In this document: positions 1 to 9,527 of the stretch, piece by piece
Layout: each line of letters starts with the position of its first letter
How positions within the stretch are numbered: the first letter of the stretch is position 1
Source of the DNA: Paludibacteraceae bacterium
GTDB lineage: Bacteria > Bacteroidota > Bacteroidia > Bacteroidales > Paludibacteraceae
DNA: 38,492 nucleotides
Assembly (NCBI GenBank): GCA_017391905.1
Contig: JAFOWX010000026.1
Location: forward strand, 1 to 38,492
Direction of reading: 5' to 3'
The notes under the pieces: model-generated
What the model was told of the DNA's origin: nothing
The model's database searches: none
The model's input: the letters and a program-made list of their open reading frames with translations, nothing else
Program-made: the position numbers and the translations under genes

Positions 1-1
1 C

Positions 2-241
2 ACTGTTGCTTGCGACACTTTGGAATGTTTTTTAGCCAATAATCGCGGAGAATGGTTAGGCAACTTGTGCATATCGGAATACGAAATGTCTTTGTTGTAT
101 ATGAATAATATTCGATTCCCTAAAGCAGGCACATACACCTTTGATATTACACACGGTATGCGTGATAGCTTGCTGTTAGGCATTACCAATATTGGTTTAT
201 CTGTAGAACTTATAACCCCAGCAGAAGATGTCAAAGAATAA
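2..241 (+). CDS. gldH: GldH family gliding motility lipoprotein, C-terminal fragment
   Basis: The reading frame is open from base 2, so this is the 3' end of a gene whose start, and any lipoprotein signal, lies outside the window. About 79 residues are visible. The segment [18 protein letters not shown], followed by an [12 protein letters not shown] block and a [19 protein letters not shown] ending, resembles the conserved C-terminal half of GldH. In Flavobacterium, GldH is an envelope lipoprotein needed for gliding, a process linked to type IX secretion; in non-gliding Bacteroidales its role is less clear. The stop overlaps the trmB start by 14 bases, so the two are probably co-transcribed. 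The assignment rests on a short segment. Confidence 0.75.
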   Translation, partial: TVACDTLECFLANNRGEWLGNLCISEYEMSLLYMNNIRFPKAGTYTFDITHGMRDSLLLGITNIGLSVELITPAEDVKE

Positions 242-1010
242 ATTAGCTAAATTCGCCGATATGGAAACATACCAACATGTGTTTCAATATCCTTTTGGGA
301 AATTAAAAACAGAGGGTGGTTTTCCATATAAAGGAAAATGGCATTCGTTTTTTAAGAACAACAATCCCATAGTACTTGAGTTGGGATGTGGCAAAGGCGA
401 ATACACCGTAGAGTTGGCGCGCATGTTTCCGGGCAAAAATTTTATTGGCGTGGATATTAAGGGCGCACGCATGTGGACCGGAGCAAAAATGGCTTTGGAA
501 GCAGGTATGGAAAACGTGGCCTTTTTACGCACCAACATTGAATTGATAGCCTCGTTTTTTGCTGAAGGCGAAGTGTCTGAAATATGGATTACCTTTCCCG
601 ACCCACAAATGAAAAAGGCTACCAAACGCTTAACCTCAACCTGGTTTATGCAACGTTACCAACAAATTATGAAGCCTAACGGGTTGATTCACCTTAAAAC
701 AGATAGCCCCTTTTTATACACTTACACCAACTTAATGGTGCAACACAATCAATACCCTGTGGTATTTGAAACCAACGATTTATACCATTCTAATTGGGTA
801 AACGAAATTTTATCCATTAAAACCTATTACGAAAAACAATGGCTGGAACGTGGGCTTACCATTAAATACATTCAGTTTGAGTTAGCGCCTCGCACCGAAT
901 GGGAAGAACCTACCGAAGACATTGAAGAAGACAGCTATCGTAGCTTTAACAGGAGCAGAAGGAGCGTTTCGGCCGTTGCATCAAATACCGAAACCGAAGA
1001 AGAAGCATAG
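228..1010 (+). CDS. trmB: tRNA (guanine-N7-)-methyltransferase
   Basis: TrmB uses S-adenosylmethionine to make m7G46 in the variable loop of tRNAs. The 260-residue product carries the SAM-binding glycine motif [15 protein letters not shown] at about residues 50-64 and the family motif [16 protein letters not shown] in the middle. The Bacteroidota form has Gln where many other TrmBs have Trp in FPDPW. The last 30 residues are a Ser/Glu-rich tail beyond the catalytic domain. The ATG lies inside the end of gldH (14-base overlap), which suggests translational coupling. The next gene, mrp, begins 21 bases downstream. Confidence 0.95.
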   Translation: MSKNKLAKFADMETYQHVFQYPFGKLKTEGGFPYKGKWHSFFKNNNPIVLELGCGKGEYTVELARMFPGKNFIGVDIKGARMWTGAKMALEAGMENVAFLRTNIELIASFFAEGEVSEIWITFPDPQMKKATKRLTSTWFMQRYQQIMKPNGLIHLKTDSPFLYTYTNLMVQHNQYPVVFETNDLYHSNWVNEILSIKTYYEKQWLERGLTIKYIQFELAPRTEWEEPTEDIEEDSYRSFNRSRRSVSAVASNTETEEEA

Positions 1011-1031
1011 AAAAGTTTAAACACAAGAGAC

Positions 1032-2084
1032 ATGAATTTATACCCCAATTTAATATTAGAAGCCTTATCGCACGTTAAATACCCCGGCAAAGAAGGCAAT
1101 ATTGTAAGCCTTAACATGGTTGCCGATAACATACGCATTGACGGCAACAGCGTGTGGTTTTCGCTCTTATTGCGCCCCAACGATCCGTTTGGAAAATCGT
1201 TGGTAAAGGCTTCGGAACAAGCTGTTTTAACCTATATTTCGCCCGAAGTAGATATTAAAGGGCACGTGGATATTATTAGCGTAAAACCAGAAACTGCACC
1301 AAGCAAACAACCATTGGACGAGGTAAAATGCAAGATTGCCATTTCTTCGGGCAAAGGCGGTGTGGGAAAATCGACCGTTTCGGCAAATTTAGCGGTGGCC
1401 TTGGCCAAACAAGGCTACAAAGTAGGGTTGTTGGATGCGGATATTTTTGGTCCATCCATTCCTAAAATGTTTGGCATAGAGGACGAACGCCCTGTGGCTG
1501 ATGACGAGGGCAAAATTGTTCCCATTGAAAAGTTTGGTGTAAAAATTCTTTCCATTGGCTTTTTTGTAAACCCAGAAAGCGCCATTGTATGGCGTGGGGC
1601 TATGGCCAGCAACGCCATTAAACAACTCATTACCGATGCCGCATGGGGCGACTTGGATTTCTTTTTGATAGACTTGCCTCCTGGCACCAGCGATATTCAT
1701 TTAACCATAGTGGGCAGTATTGCTTTGGACGGTGCTATTGTGGTTAGTACGCCTCAGGCTGTGGCTTTGGCCGATGCCATTAAAGGCATTGATATGTTCC
1801 AAAATGACAAAGTAAATGTACCTATTTTGGGCTTGATAGAAAACATGGCTTGGTTTACACCTGCCGAACTGCCCAACAACAAATACTATTTATTTGGCAA
1901 AGAAGGCGTAAAACGACTTGCCGAAGAAAAAGGCCTTACCTTATTGGGACAAATTCCTATTGTACAAGGCATTTGCGAATCGGGCGACAAGGGTGAGCCT
2001 ATTGCGTTGAGCAACCACGAGATAGTGGCACAAGCTTTTGAGAATGTAGCAAAAAGTAGTATCTTTGCAAAAATTATACAGTAA
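1032..2084 (+). CDS. mrp: Mrp/ApbC family iron-sulfur cluster carrier P-loop ATPase
   Basis: Mrp/NBP35-type ATPases bind and transfer Fe-S clusters to apoproteins in the cytoplasm. The 350-residue product has an N-terminal MIP18 (DUF59) domain at about residues 5-85 and then the deviant Walker A SSGKGGVGKSTVSANLA at about 105-121. DADIFGPSIPKMFG and the DLPPGTSDIHLT switch follow. The region that usually holds a CxxC pair after the ENM motif reads ENMAWFTPAELPNNKYYLFG, with no cysteines. It sits between trmB and rsfS in one transcription unit, and its stop is one base before the rsfS start. Confidence 0.93.
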   Translation: MNLYPNLILEALSHVKYPGKEGNIVSLNMVADNIRIDGNSVWFSLLLRPNDPFGKSLVKASEQAVLTYISPEVDIKGHVDIISVKPETAPSKQPLDEVKCKIAISSGKGGVGKSTVSANLAVALAKQGYKVGLLDADIFGPSIPKMFGIEDERPVADDEGKIVPIEKFGVKILSIGFFVNPESAIVWRGAMASNAIKQLITDAAWGDLDFFLIDLPPGTSDIHLTIVGSIALDGAIVVSTPQAVALADAIKGIDMFQNDKVNVPILGLIENMAWFTPAELPNNKYYLFGKEGVKRLAEEKGLTLLGQIPIVQGICESGDKGEPIALSNHEIVAQAFENVAKSSIFAKIIQ

Positions 2085-2085
2085 G

Positions 2086-2445
2086 ATGAAATTTGAAAAA
2101 GAATTAGTAAACGTTATTATTGACGGTATTCAAGATAACAAAGGCCTACGCATTGTTGTAGCCGATTTAACCCACATTGAAAACACCATTTGCAACTATA
2201 TGATTGTGTGCGAAGGCAATTCGAACACACACGTAAACGCCATATCTACCAATTTGAAAGACTACGTGCGCGAACATTACGGCGAAAAGCCCATGGGCAT
2301 GGAAGGCTTTGAAAACAGCGAATGGATTGTAGCAGACTACGGCGACGTAATGGTACACATTATGCAACGCGAGCCACGTGCTTTTTACGACTTAGAGCAC
2401 CTATGGGAAGATGCTGCACTAACTGAAATTGAAGACATAGCATGA
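2086..2445 (+). CDS. rsfS: Ribosomal silencing factor RsfS (Iojap family)
   Basis: RsfS binds ribosomal protein uL14 and blocks subunit joining, lowering translation in starvation. The 119-residue product shows the family core ADLTHIENTICNYMIVCEGN and the C-terminal WIVADYGDVMVHIMQREPR block followed by YDLEHLWEDA. I chose the ATG at 2086 over an upstream TTG at 2065 because 2086 immediately follows the mrp stop and gives the usual family N-terminus (MKFEKELVNVIIDGI). The stop overlaps the ftsH start in an ATGA, so the two are probably translationally coupled. The length is normal. Confidence 0.95.
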   Translation: MKFEKELVNVIIDGIQDNKGLRIVVADLTHIENTICNYMIVCEGNSNTHVNAISTNLKDYVREHYGEKPMGMEGFENSEWIVADYGDVMVHIMQREPRAFYDLEHLWEDAALTEIEDIA

Positions 2446-4478
2446 GCAATAACACAGCCAACAACAGAAAACCACGCAATAGCAAGCAACCTACCAACCT
2501 ACCTAAAATGAAATTTAATTGGTACTGGTTGTACGGAGGTATTGCCATTTTACTTATCGCCCTGCATTTTATGGGCGAAGATCCCGTTATGAAAGACATC
2601 CCGTATTCGCAATTTCAACAATACGTTGAAAAAGGATACGTAAACAAAGTAGTGATTGTAAACAAAGAAACAGCCGAGGTAAGCATTTTACCGGAAAATA
2701 CACAGGCGTTGATTGAAATTTTTGGAGCAACCGAGGCCTCGAAACATACCAATGCACCTCAACTAACGGTAAGTATTCCTTCCAGCGATCGTTTTGACGA
2801 ATTTATTACCTCTAAACCCAACATTGAGGTAAGATACGAAGAGAGAAAAGACTATTTTGAATCGCTTTTGTGGTCTTTTGGTCCGCTCTTGTTCTTTGTA
2901 TTTATTTGGATGGTGCTTATGCGCCGCATGGGCGGTGGAGGCGCACAAGGCGGAATCTTTAACGTGGGAAAATCCAAAGCACAACTATTTGATAAAGAAA
3001 CTTCTGCCCACAAAGTTACGTTTAAAGACGTGGCGGGATTAGAAGGCGCTAAACAAGAAGTAGAAGAAATTGTTTCGTTCTTAAAGAATCCAAAACGCTA
3101 TACAGATTTGGGCGGTAAGATACCCAAAGGTGCGCTGCTTGTAGGCCCTCCCGGGACAGGTAAAACTTTGTTAGCCAAAGCAGTAGCTGGCGAGGCAAAC
3201 GTACCTTTCTTTTCTATGTCAGGTTCTGATTTTGTGGAAATGTTTGTGGGCGTAGGCGCTTCTCGCGTGCGTGACTTGTTCCGACAAGCTAAAGAGAAAT
3301 CGCCTTGCATTATCTTTATAGACGAAATTGACGCCATAGGACGCGCCAGGGGTAAAAACCCTGCGTTTAACGCCAACGACGAACGCGAAAACACGCTAAA
3401 CCAACTACTTACCGAAATGGATGGTTTTGGTTCTAATAGCGGTGTGATTATTTTGGCAGCTACTAACCGTGCCGATATCTTGGACAAGGCATTGTTGCGT
3501 GCCGGCCGTTTTGACCGTCAAATTAGCGTTGACTTACCCGATGTACACGAACGCAATGAAATTTTCCAAGTTCACTTGCGTCCTTTAAAAACAGCCAAAG
3601 ACCTAAACATTGACTTTTTAGCCAAACAAACACCCGGATTTTCGGGCGCTGATATTGCCAATGTATGTAACGAAGCTGCGCTTATTGCCGCAAGGAAAAA
3701 CAAAACAAGTGTTGAGAAACAAGACTTTTTGGATGCGGTAGACCGTATAATTGGCGGTTTGGAAAAGAAAACCAAAATTACCACCCTATCGGAGAAAAAA
3801 TCCATTGCAACGCACGAAGCTGGTCACGCATCGGTTAGTTGGTTGTTGGAATTTGCCAATCCGTTGGTAAAAGTAACCATAGTGCCTCGTGGCAAAGCAT
3901 TGGGAGCGGCATGGTACTTGCCAGAAGAACGCCAATTAACCACCAAAGAACAAATGTTAGACGAAATGTGTTCGCTTTTGGGTGGTAGAGCTGCCGAAGA
4001 GATTTGTTTTGGTAAGGTTTCGACCGGTGCATTAAACGACCTTGAGCGTGCGACCAAAATGGCATACGCTATGGTTGTGTATTATGGCATGAGCGAAAAA
4101 CTGAAAAACATCAGTTTCTACGATTCTACCCAAGCCGACTATTCGTTTACCAAACCTTATAGCGATAAAACGGCCGAAATTATTGACCAAGAAATGCAAA
4201 GCATTGTAACAGGTCAATACGAACGCGCCAAAGCAATCATTGCTTCTAACCGAGAAAAACACCAAGAATTGGCTAATTTATTGGTGGAAAACGAGGTTAT
4301 TTTTACCGAAGACGTGGAACGTATCTTTGGCAAACGTCCTTGGGTAAGTCGCATGGACGAATTGATGAACGAAAACAAGAAAGTGGAAACCGAGCAAGTG
4401 GAAACAGCGCAAGTGGATACAGATGCCAACAAAGCCGACACTGAAACGGAACAAGCCGATAGCGAAAAAACAGAGTAA
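2442..4478 (+). CDS. ftsH: ATP-dependent zinc metalloprotease FtsH
   Basis: FtsH is a membrane-anchored AAA+ protease that degrades misassembled membrane proteins and some regulators. The 678 residues contain a basic N-terminus, a first membrane segment at about 26-44, a periplasmic domain, and a second segment at about 142-161 ending in a glycine-rich linker. Walker A GPPGTGKT is at 235-242 and Walker B IIFIDEID at 290-297. The second region of homology [20 protein letters not shown] is near 340-359, the zinc site HEAGH at 458-462, and the third ligand Asp near 533. The last 40 residues are acidic low-complexity sequence with a five-residue repeat. It starts inside the rsfS stop and is followed by cdsA two bases later. 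Confidence 0.98.
   Translation: MSNNTANNRKPRNSKQPTNLPKMKFNWYWLYGGIAILLIALHFMGEDPVMKDIPYSQFQQYVEKGYVNKVVIVNKETAEVSILPENTQALIEIFGATEASKHTNAPQLTVSIPSSDRFDEFITSKPNIEVRYEERKDYFESLLWSFGPLLFFVFIWMVLMRRMGGGGAQGGIFNVGKSKAQLFDKETSAHKVTFKDVAGLEGAKQEVEEIVSFLKNPKRYTDLGGKIPKGALLVGPPGTGKTLLAKAVAGEANVPFFSMSGSDFVEMFVGVGASRVRDLFRQAKEKSPCIIFIDEIDAIGRARGKNPAFNANDERENTLNQLLTEMDGFGSNSGVIILAATNRADILDKALLRAGRFDRQISVDLPDVHERNEIFQVHLRPLKTAKDLNIDFLAKQTPGFSGADIANVCNEAALIAARKNKTSVEKQDFLDAVDRIIGGLEKKTKITTLSEKKSIATHEAGHASVSWLLEFANPLVKVTIVPRGKALGAAWYLPEERQLTTKEQMLDEMCSLLGGRAAEEICFGKVSTGALNDLERATKMAYAMVVYYGMSEKLKNISFYDSTQADYSFTKPYSDKTAEIIDQEMQSIVTGQYERAKAIIASNREKHQELANLLVENEVIFTEDVERIFGKRPWVSRMDELMNENKKVETEQVETAQVDTDANKADTETEQADSEKTE
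4383..4427 (+). repeat. 15-base tandem repeat in the ftsH 3' end
   Basis: Three imperfect copies of a 15-base unit starting GTGGAAAC (4383, 4398, and 4413 as GTGGATAC) encode the tandem peptides [10 protein letters not shown] and VDTDA in the acidic tail of FtsH. The repeat is in frame, so changes in copy number would alter tail length without breaking the gene. Confidence 0.75.
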
Positions 4479-4480
4479 CC

Positions 4481-5314
4481 ATGAAGAACTTTATTCAACG
4501 CACCATTACAGGCATTATTTTTGTAGGCGTAATATTTAGCGCTATCTTTTTTCAGCCTGAATATAGAACGTTATCGTTTCTATTTGCTATTGTAACCGGT
4601 TTGGGGCTACATGAGTTTTACCACATTGTAAACAAAGGGTTTAACGTAAAAGTGCCTACTGCATATATGGTGGTATGTGGTTTGGTGTTGTATTTTGGTT
4701 GCATGTTGGCTTCTGTTAGCAACGGTATGGCCTTGATTATTGCTTACGTATTTTGTTTGTCTGGTTTGGTAATAGCCGAACTATACCGAAAAAAAGAAAA
4801 TCCCATCCACAATTTGGCCTTTGCTTTTATGGGTCAGGTAATGGTTGCCGTTCCATTTAGCTTGTTGCACTTTATTGCCATGCCCCAGAACATCCACTGG
4901 ATTTTTGCTATATTCGTGCTTATTTGGCTTTCGGACACTGGAGCATACTTGGTGGGTTGTACCTTAGGCAAACACAAATTGTTTGAACGCATATCGCCTA
5001 AAAAATCGTGGGAAGGATTTTTTGGTGGATGTATCTTTGCCTTTGGTGGTTCTATGTTGCTTTGGCACCTGTTTTCTACCGTATGGCCCATCGCTACCGA
5101 AACTACTTGGTGGCAATGGTTGGTATTTGCCGTAATTATCATTATCTTTGGCACGTATGGCGATTTATCGGAATCGTTGCTAAAACGTTCGGCCAACATC
5201 AAAGACTCGGGCAATATACTACCTGGACATGGTGGTATCTTAGACCGTTTTGACAGTTTGATTTTGTGCATCCCCATTGTATATATTTACTTGGAAATTT
5301 TAAACGCAGTATAA
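4481..5314 (+). CDS. cdsA: Phosphatidate cytidylyltransferase
   Basis: CdsA makes CDP-diacylglycerol from phosphatidate and CTP in the inner membrane, the branch point for all phospholipids here. The 277-residue protein is mostly hydrophobic, with several membrane segments. It carries the CDP-diglyceride synthetase signature intact near the C-terminus: [20 protein letters not shown] followed by GILDRFDS. An earlier conserved block, [17 protein letters not shown], precedes ISPKKSWEG. It lies two bases after ftsH and 19 bases before psd, another enzyme of the same pathway. A MurNAc-independent, generic lipid-synthesis role is sufficient to explain it. Confidence 0.96.
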   Translation: MKNFIQRTITGIIFVGVIFSAIFFQPEYRTLSFLFAIVTGLGLHEFYHIVNKGFNVKVPTAYMVVCGLVLYFGCMLASVSNGMALIIAYVFCLSGLVIAELYRKKENPIHNLAFAFMGQVMVAVPFSLLHFIAMPQNIHWIFAIFVLIWLSDTGAYLVGCTLGKHKLFERISPKKSWEGFFGGCIFAFGGSMLLWHLFSTVWPIATETTWWQWLVFAVIIIIFGTYGDLSESLLKRSANIKDSGNILPGHGGILDRFDSLILCIPIVYIYLEILNAV

Positions 5315-5333
5315 CCTTATTATCGGATAACTT

Positions 5334-6002
5334 ATGATAAAAATTCACAAAGAAGGTCGCACCTGGTTGCTTATTTTATTGTTTGGATTGGTGATTATGA
5401 ATACCTTGTTGTATTACTTGGCCAATTCGCTCATTTTATCGCTTATAATTGGCACCATATCGTTGGGTGTGTTCATTTTCTTTTCGTACTTTTTTAGAAT
5501 ACCAAACCGCATAGTAATTGCAGACGAAAACTACATTGTAGCTCCTGCCGATGGCAAAATTGTGGTGATTGAGCCTACGGTGGAAAATGAGTTTTTGAAA
5601 GAAAAACGTATCCAAGTATCTATTTTTATGTCGGTGTTTAACGTGCATGCCAACTGGTTCCCTATTTCGGGCAAGGTAAAACACGTATCCCACCAAAACG
5701 GACGCTACATGGCGGCTTACTTGCCAAAATCAAGTACCGAAAACGAGCGTTCAACCATTTTGATTGAGGCTCCTAACAAGCAAACCATTTTGGTAAGACA
5801 AATTGCCGGTGCATTGGCACGTCGCATTGTAACATACGCCAAAGAAGGACAAGAATGTAACATAAACGAGCAATTGGGTTACATTAAATTTGGTTCGCGC
5901 GTGGACTTGTACTTGCCACTTGACACCGAAATTTTAGTAGAAATGGGCGAAGAAACCGTGGGCAACGAAACCATTATTGCTAAATTGAAACACGAGCCTT
6001 AA
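5334..6002 (+). CDS. psd: Phosphatidylserine decarboxylase, short proenzyme form
   Basis: Psd decarboxylates phosphatidylserine to phosphatidylethanolamine using a pyruvoyl group made by self-cleavage. The 222-residue product has two hydrophobic segments at about 10-30 and 32-54, the PADGK motif near 71-75, and the FMSVFNVHANWFP block with its His near 105. The cleavage site FGSR is at residues 186-189, where Ser188 should become the pyruvoyl group. The length matches the short PSD-A class rather than the longer E. coli enzyme. It follows cdsA; pssA, which makes its substrate, is at 36869. Confidence 0.95.
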   Translation: MIKIHKEGRTWLLILLFGLVIMNTLLYYLANSLILSLIIGTISLGVFIFFSYFFRIPNRIVIADENYIVAPADGKIVVIEPTVENEFLKEKRIQVSIFMSVFNVHANWFPISGKVKHVSHQNGRYMAAYLPKSSTENERSTILIEAPNKQTILVRQIAGALARRIVTYAKEGQECNINEQLGYIKFGSRVDLYLPLDTEILVEMGEETVGNETIIAKLKHEP

Positions 6003-6056
6003 AGCAAGAGATTTTACTCGACACTTTATTATAAACATCTTAATTTTTAATCTTAC

Positions 6057-7595
6057 ATGTTAGTTAAATGCTATGGAGCAGCGGTGCAAGGCATCGATGC
6101 TACCACTATTACCATTGAGGTAAACATTTCGTTAGGAATCCGTTTTTTTATGGTTGGGCTGCCCGATAGTGCAGTACGAGAAAGCCACGAACGTATTTTA
6201 TCTGCCTTTACGTACAACGGATACAAATTCCCTAAACAACAAGTTATTGTAAACTTATCGCCTGCCGATATCAGGAAAGAGGGTGCATCTTACGACTTGC
6301 CCCTGGCCATGGCTATGATGGCGGCCAACAACCAGATTAGCAACGAGAGGTTAGGCACTTACGTGATAATGGGTGAGTTATCGCTTGACGGAACGGTGCT
6401 TCCCATTAGGGGCGCACTGCCCATTGCCATTAGAGCCAAACAAGATGGATTTAAAGGGCTTATTTTGCCCAAACAAAACGCATCTGAAGCGGCTGTGGTA
6501 GATGGTATTGATATTATTGGCATTGAAAACATTGCAGACGTGGTACAATTTTTAGATGGCAAAAAAGACATTGCTCCCACGCAAGCTGCCATACACACAT
6601 ATTGGAAAGAATACACCGAAAGCATTGACCTTGATTTTGCCGAAGTAAAAGGGCAAGAAAACGTAAAACGCGCCATGGAAGTGGCAGCGGCAGGCGGACA
6701 CAACCTTATTTTAGTAGGCCCTCCTGGAGCCGGCAAATCCATGCTTGCCAAGCGCTTGCCTTCTATTTTACCGCCTTTATCGCTTCAGGAAGCCTTAGAA
6801 ACCACCAAAATACACTCGGTGGCAGGTACCATAGGCAAAAGCACGTCACTCATATGCCAACGCCCTTTTAGGAGTCCGCATCACACCATCTCTGACGTGG
6901 CATTGGTAGGTGGTGGCTCTTATCCGCAGCCCGGCGAAATGTCTTTGGCACACAATGGGGTGCTATTTTTAGATGAATTGCCAGAATTTAAGCGTTCCGT
7001 ATTGGAGGTTATGCGCCAACCATTAGAGGACAGAAAAATTACCATTGCCAGATCTTCCATGACGGTAGAATTCCCCACCAGTTTTATGTTGGTTGCGTCC
7101 ATGAATCCATGCCCATGTGGCTACTACAACCACCCCCAGCGCCCTTGTGTTTGTGCGCCAGGTGCGGTACAGAAATACCTCAACAAAATTTCGGGCCCAC
7201 TATTGGATAGAATTGACATACAAGTAGAAATAGTGCCTGTACCTTTTGAGCATTTAAGCAACCAATCGCCTAACGAGAGTAGTGCCTCTATTAGAAAGCG
7301 CGTTATACAAGCCAGGCTAATTCAACAAGAACGCTATAAAAACGAAAAGGATATTCACTGCAATGCGCAAATGAATACCCGTTTGCTAAACAAATACGTT
7401 GTATTGGACAACGCCTGCCTTACCTTACTGCACCGTGCAGTAGATCAATTGCAACTATCGGCACGTGCCTACGACCGTATTTTAAAAGTATCGCGTACCA
7501 TAGCCGATTTGGATGCCAGCCAAACAATACAGAGCCGACACATAGCAGAGGCCATTGGTTACCGCAATTTAGACCGAGAAAATTGGGGCGAGTAA
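6057..7595 (+). CDS. comM: ComM/YifB family Mg chelatase-like AAA+ ATPase
   Basis: ComM is a hexameric AAA+ helicase that aids branch migration during natural transformation in Haemophilus and Vibrio; in most Bacteroidota its role is untested. The 512 residues show the N-terminal ChlI-like domain (NLSPADIRKEGASYDLPLA), Walker A GPPGAGKS at 221-228, and Walker B NGVLFLDELPEF. The cysteine block MNPCPCGYY followed by RPCVCAPG is the family's usual one, and a C-terminal Mg-chelatase domain ends the protein. It follows psd by 54 bases and converges with the purine nucleoside phosphorylase gene, with seven bases between the stops. Confidence 0.93.
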   Translation: MLVKCYGAAVQGIDATTITIEVNISLGIRFFMVGLPDSAVRESHERILSAFTYNGYKFPKQQVIVNLSPADIRKEGASYDLPLAMAMMAANNQISNERLGTYVIMGELSLDGTVLPIRGALPIAIRAKQDGFKGLILPKQNASEAAVVDGIDIIGIENIADVVQFLDGKKDIAPTQAAIHTYWKEYTESIDLDFAEVKGQENVKRAMEVAAAGGHNLILVGPPGAGKSMLAKRLPSILPPLSLQEALETTKIHSVAGTIGKSTSLICQRPFRSPHHTISDVALVGGGSYPQPGEMSLAHNGVLFLDELPEFKRSVLEVMRQPLEDRKITIARSSMTVEFPTSFMLVASMNPCPCGYYNHPQRPCVCAPGAVQKYLNKISGPLLDRIDIQVEIVPVPFEHLSNQSPNESSASIRKRVIQARLIQQERYKNEKDIHCNAQMNTRLLNKYVVLDNACLTLLHRAVDQLQLSARAYDRILKVSRTIADLDASQTIQSRHIAEAIGYRNLDRENWGE

Positions 7596-7602
7596 GCTAA
7601 GG

Positions 7603-8415
7603 CTACAATTGTGCAATAAGTTCTTTCATGATAAGGGTCATTTTGGGTTGGGCTTGGTTGGCTATTTCTTGTACCTCTTGGTGCGAAACTTCCACCACCT
7701 GACCTGCAATGCCCAAATCGGTAATGATAGACATGGCAAATACCTGCATACCGGCATGAACCGCCACGATTACTTCCGGTACAGTGGACATACCCACGGC
7801 ATCGCCACCTATAACACGAAAATAACCATACTCGGCAGGGGTTTCAAAGGTAGGGCCTGCTGTGCCTACATATACCCCTTCTACCACCCTAATGCCGTGC
7901 GCTTGCGCTATTGCTTTGGCTTTATCGCGTAGGTGTTTGGGATAAGCCTTGCTCATATCGGGGAAACGCGTGCCCAAAGAGGGCTCGTTTTTACCGCGCA
8001 ATGGATTTTCGGGGAAAGTATTGATATGGTCTGATATAATCATTAAATCGCCTATTTGAAAAGACGGATTCATGCCACCGGCAGCATTGGACACCAACAA
8101 GGTTTCTATGCCTAAGGCTTTCATCACCCTTACAGGGAAGGTAACTTCTTTCATGTTATACCCTTCGTAGTAGTGAAAACGGCCTTGCATGGCCAACACT
8201 TGGGTTTGGCCTAACATGCCAATAATCAATTTGCCCGAATGACCCTCTACGGTAGATATGGGAAAGTTGGGTATTTGGGTATAAGGTATTTCATGGCGAT
8301 TGGTTATTTGGGTGGCCAACTCGCCCAAGCCTGTTCCTAAAATAATGCCTACTTTGGGGCGAAATGGCATCTTATCGGCCAAAAAAGTCGCTGTTTCGTT
8401 TATTTTTGCTAACAT
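7603..8415 (-). CDS. punA: Purine-nucleoside phosphorylase (PNP-I, trimeric type)
   Basis: This enzyme cleaves purine nucleosides with phosphate to free base plus ribose 1-phosphate in salvage. The 270-residue product has the N-terminal phosphate loop GIILGTGLGELA, the GHSGKL motif near 58-62, and QGRFHYYEGY. SNAAGGMNPSFQIGD, GPTFETPAEYGYFR and GGDAVGMSTVPEVIVA follow, as expected of the trimeric punA/xapA class. The start codon and the first 44 bases lie inside the 3' end of lpxK, so it is almost certainly expressed from the lpxK transcript. Base specificity cannot be read from sequence. Confidence 0.93.
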   Translation of the reverse strand: MLAKINETATFLADKMPFRPKVGIILGTGLGELATQITNRHEIPYTQIPNFPISTVEGHSGKLIIGMLGQTQVLAMQGRFHYYEGYNMKEVTFPVRVMKALGIETLLVSNAAGGMNPSFQIGDLMIISDHINTFPENPLRGKNEPSLGTRFPDMSKAYPKHLRDKAKAIAQAHGIRVVEGVYVGTAGPTFETPAEYGYFRVIGGDAVGMSTVPEVIVAVHAGMQVFAMSIITDLGIAGQVVEVSHQEVQEIANQAQPKMTLIMKELIAQL

Positions 8416-9445
8416 AATCCATTACTAATTGGTTAAACTCTTTTTCTCTGTCTTGCAAGAAGCGTACCTGAATGGGGAGCACACAGATGTAAGGTTTTAG
8501 GCTTTGGGGCACCCACTTGCTATCTACCATGCGTGCAGCATCTTTTTCGGTAACAACAATGCATTTATGAGGGGTTTCTATTGCGTCAAAACGTTTTTGG
8601 ATATTTTCCCAATCGGCCTTGGTAAAATCATGGTGATCGGGAAACGGAACGGTTGTTAATGAAGCTACCTGCGATGCCAAATAATGGAACATGGGTTTGG
8701 GTTGGGCAACGCCTGTAACCACCATGGCAGTCATATCGGGCGTTAGCTGTATGGGTTCATCGGCATACAGGGCCTGCACAGGAGCATACTGATAATAGGT
8801 ATAAAAGATGCGTTGATAGGGTCGTGGCTCAATTTCGTTATACAAATTACGCAACTCAATGGGGGTAATGTTTGACGGACACTTGGTAACAATAATAACC
8901 GAAGCACGATACCTACCTCGTGCCGACTCGCGCAAACGCCCTACGGGAAGAATTTTATCCTTGGTGATTAAACGGTGATAATCAATAAGCAGGATAGACA
9001 TACCGGGTTCTACGTACCGATGTTGAAAGGCATCGTCTAACACCACGGCATCCACTGCCGGGTAGTGCATTTCTATGTATTGGATGGCTTTGCAACGATT
9101 GGATTCTACCACTACTTGGGTTTTGGGGTATTTTCGGTACAATTGGTAAGGTTCATCGCCTAATTGTTCACTGTTGCTTTGAGGAGTTGCCACCTGTAAT
9201 CCGCGCGACTTGCGTTTATACCCTCTGCTTACCACAGAAACTTGGTATTGCTGTTGCAACAATGCCAATAAATAAGCTACGTGAGGGGTTTTACCTGTAC
9301 CTCCAACGGTAATGTTTCCTACCGATATAACCGCCTTTTTAAAACTTTGTGATTTTATCCATCCCCAATCAAAAAAGCAATTACGCAGGTACACTACCAC
9401 ACCATAAATCCATGCCACCGGCCATAGATACCAATAAAATTTCAT
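8372..9445 (-). CDS. lpxK: Tetraacyldisaccharide 4'-kinase
   Basis: LpxK phosphorylates the 4' position of tetraacyldisaccharide-1-phosphate in lipid A synthesis, at the inner membrane. The 357-residue product has an N-terminal hydrophobic anchor, then VISVGNITVGGTGKTPHVAY with the LpxK-specific GGTGKTP P-loop. The family blocks SRGYKRKSRG, GDEPYQLYRK and DDAFQHRYVEPG are present, and a TEKDAARM motif is near the C-terminus. It overlaps the downstream phosphorylase gene by 44 bases and diverges from ilvE across 109 bases that hold promoter-like motifs for both. Confidence 0.96.
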   Translation of the reverse strand: MKFYWYLWPVAWIYGVVVYLRNCFFDWGWIKSQSFKKAVISVGNITVGGTGKTPHVAYLLALLQQQYQVSVVSRGYKRKSRGLQVATPQSNSEQLGDEPYQLYRKYPKTQVVVESNRCKAIQYIEMHYPAVDAVVLDDAFQHRYVEPGMSILLIDYHRLITKDKILPVGRLRESARGRYRASVIIVTKCPSNITPIELRNLYNEIEPRPYQRIFYTYYQYAPVQALYADEPIQLTPDMTAMVVTGVAQPKPMFHYLASQVASLTTVPFPDHHDFTKADWENIQKRFDAIETPHKCIVVTEKDAARMVDSKWVPQSLKPYICVLPIQVRFLQDREKEFNQLVMDYVSKNKRNSDFFGR

Positions 9446-9467
9446 AGTAGGCTGATTTTTCTTTTTA

Positions 9468-9475
9468 CAAACTTA
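9468..9475 (-). promoter_or_regulatory. Bacteroidota -7 promoter motif for lpxK
   Basis: Read on the minus strand, this is TAAGTTTG, an exact match to TAnnTTTG. It lies about 22 bases upstream of the lpxK start codon, implying a short leader. No clear TTTG -33 element is visible at the usual distance, so this is a single-box call. Confidence 0.5.
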
Positions 9476-9519
9476 ATAAAATTCATTCAGTTTTGTATCA
9501 TTTTTTACTTTTTTTGGGT

Positions 9520-9527
9520 TAATTTTG
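9520..9527 (+). promoter_or_regulatory. Bacteroidota -7 promoter motif for ilvE-aroQ
   Basis: TAATTTTG matches TAnnTTTG exactly and lies 27 bases before the ilvE ATG at 9555. A TTTG at 9492-9495 could be the -33 box, but its 24-base spacing is slightly long. Its position argues against a TTG start at 9525, which would overlap the promoter itself. Confidence 0.6.

Noticed and set aside
4834..5277. 147-codon minus-strand ORF
   Set aside because: It lies inside cdsA, whose signature motifs are clear on the plus strand.
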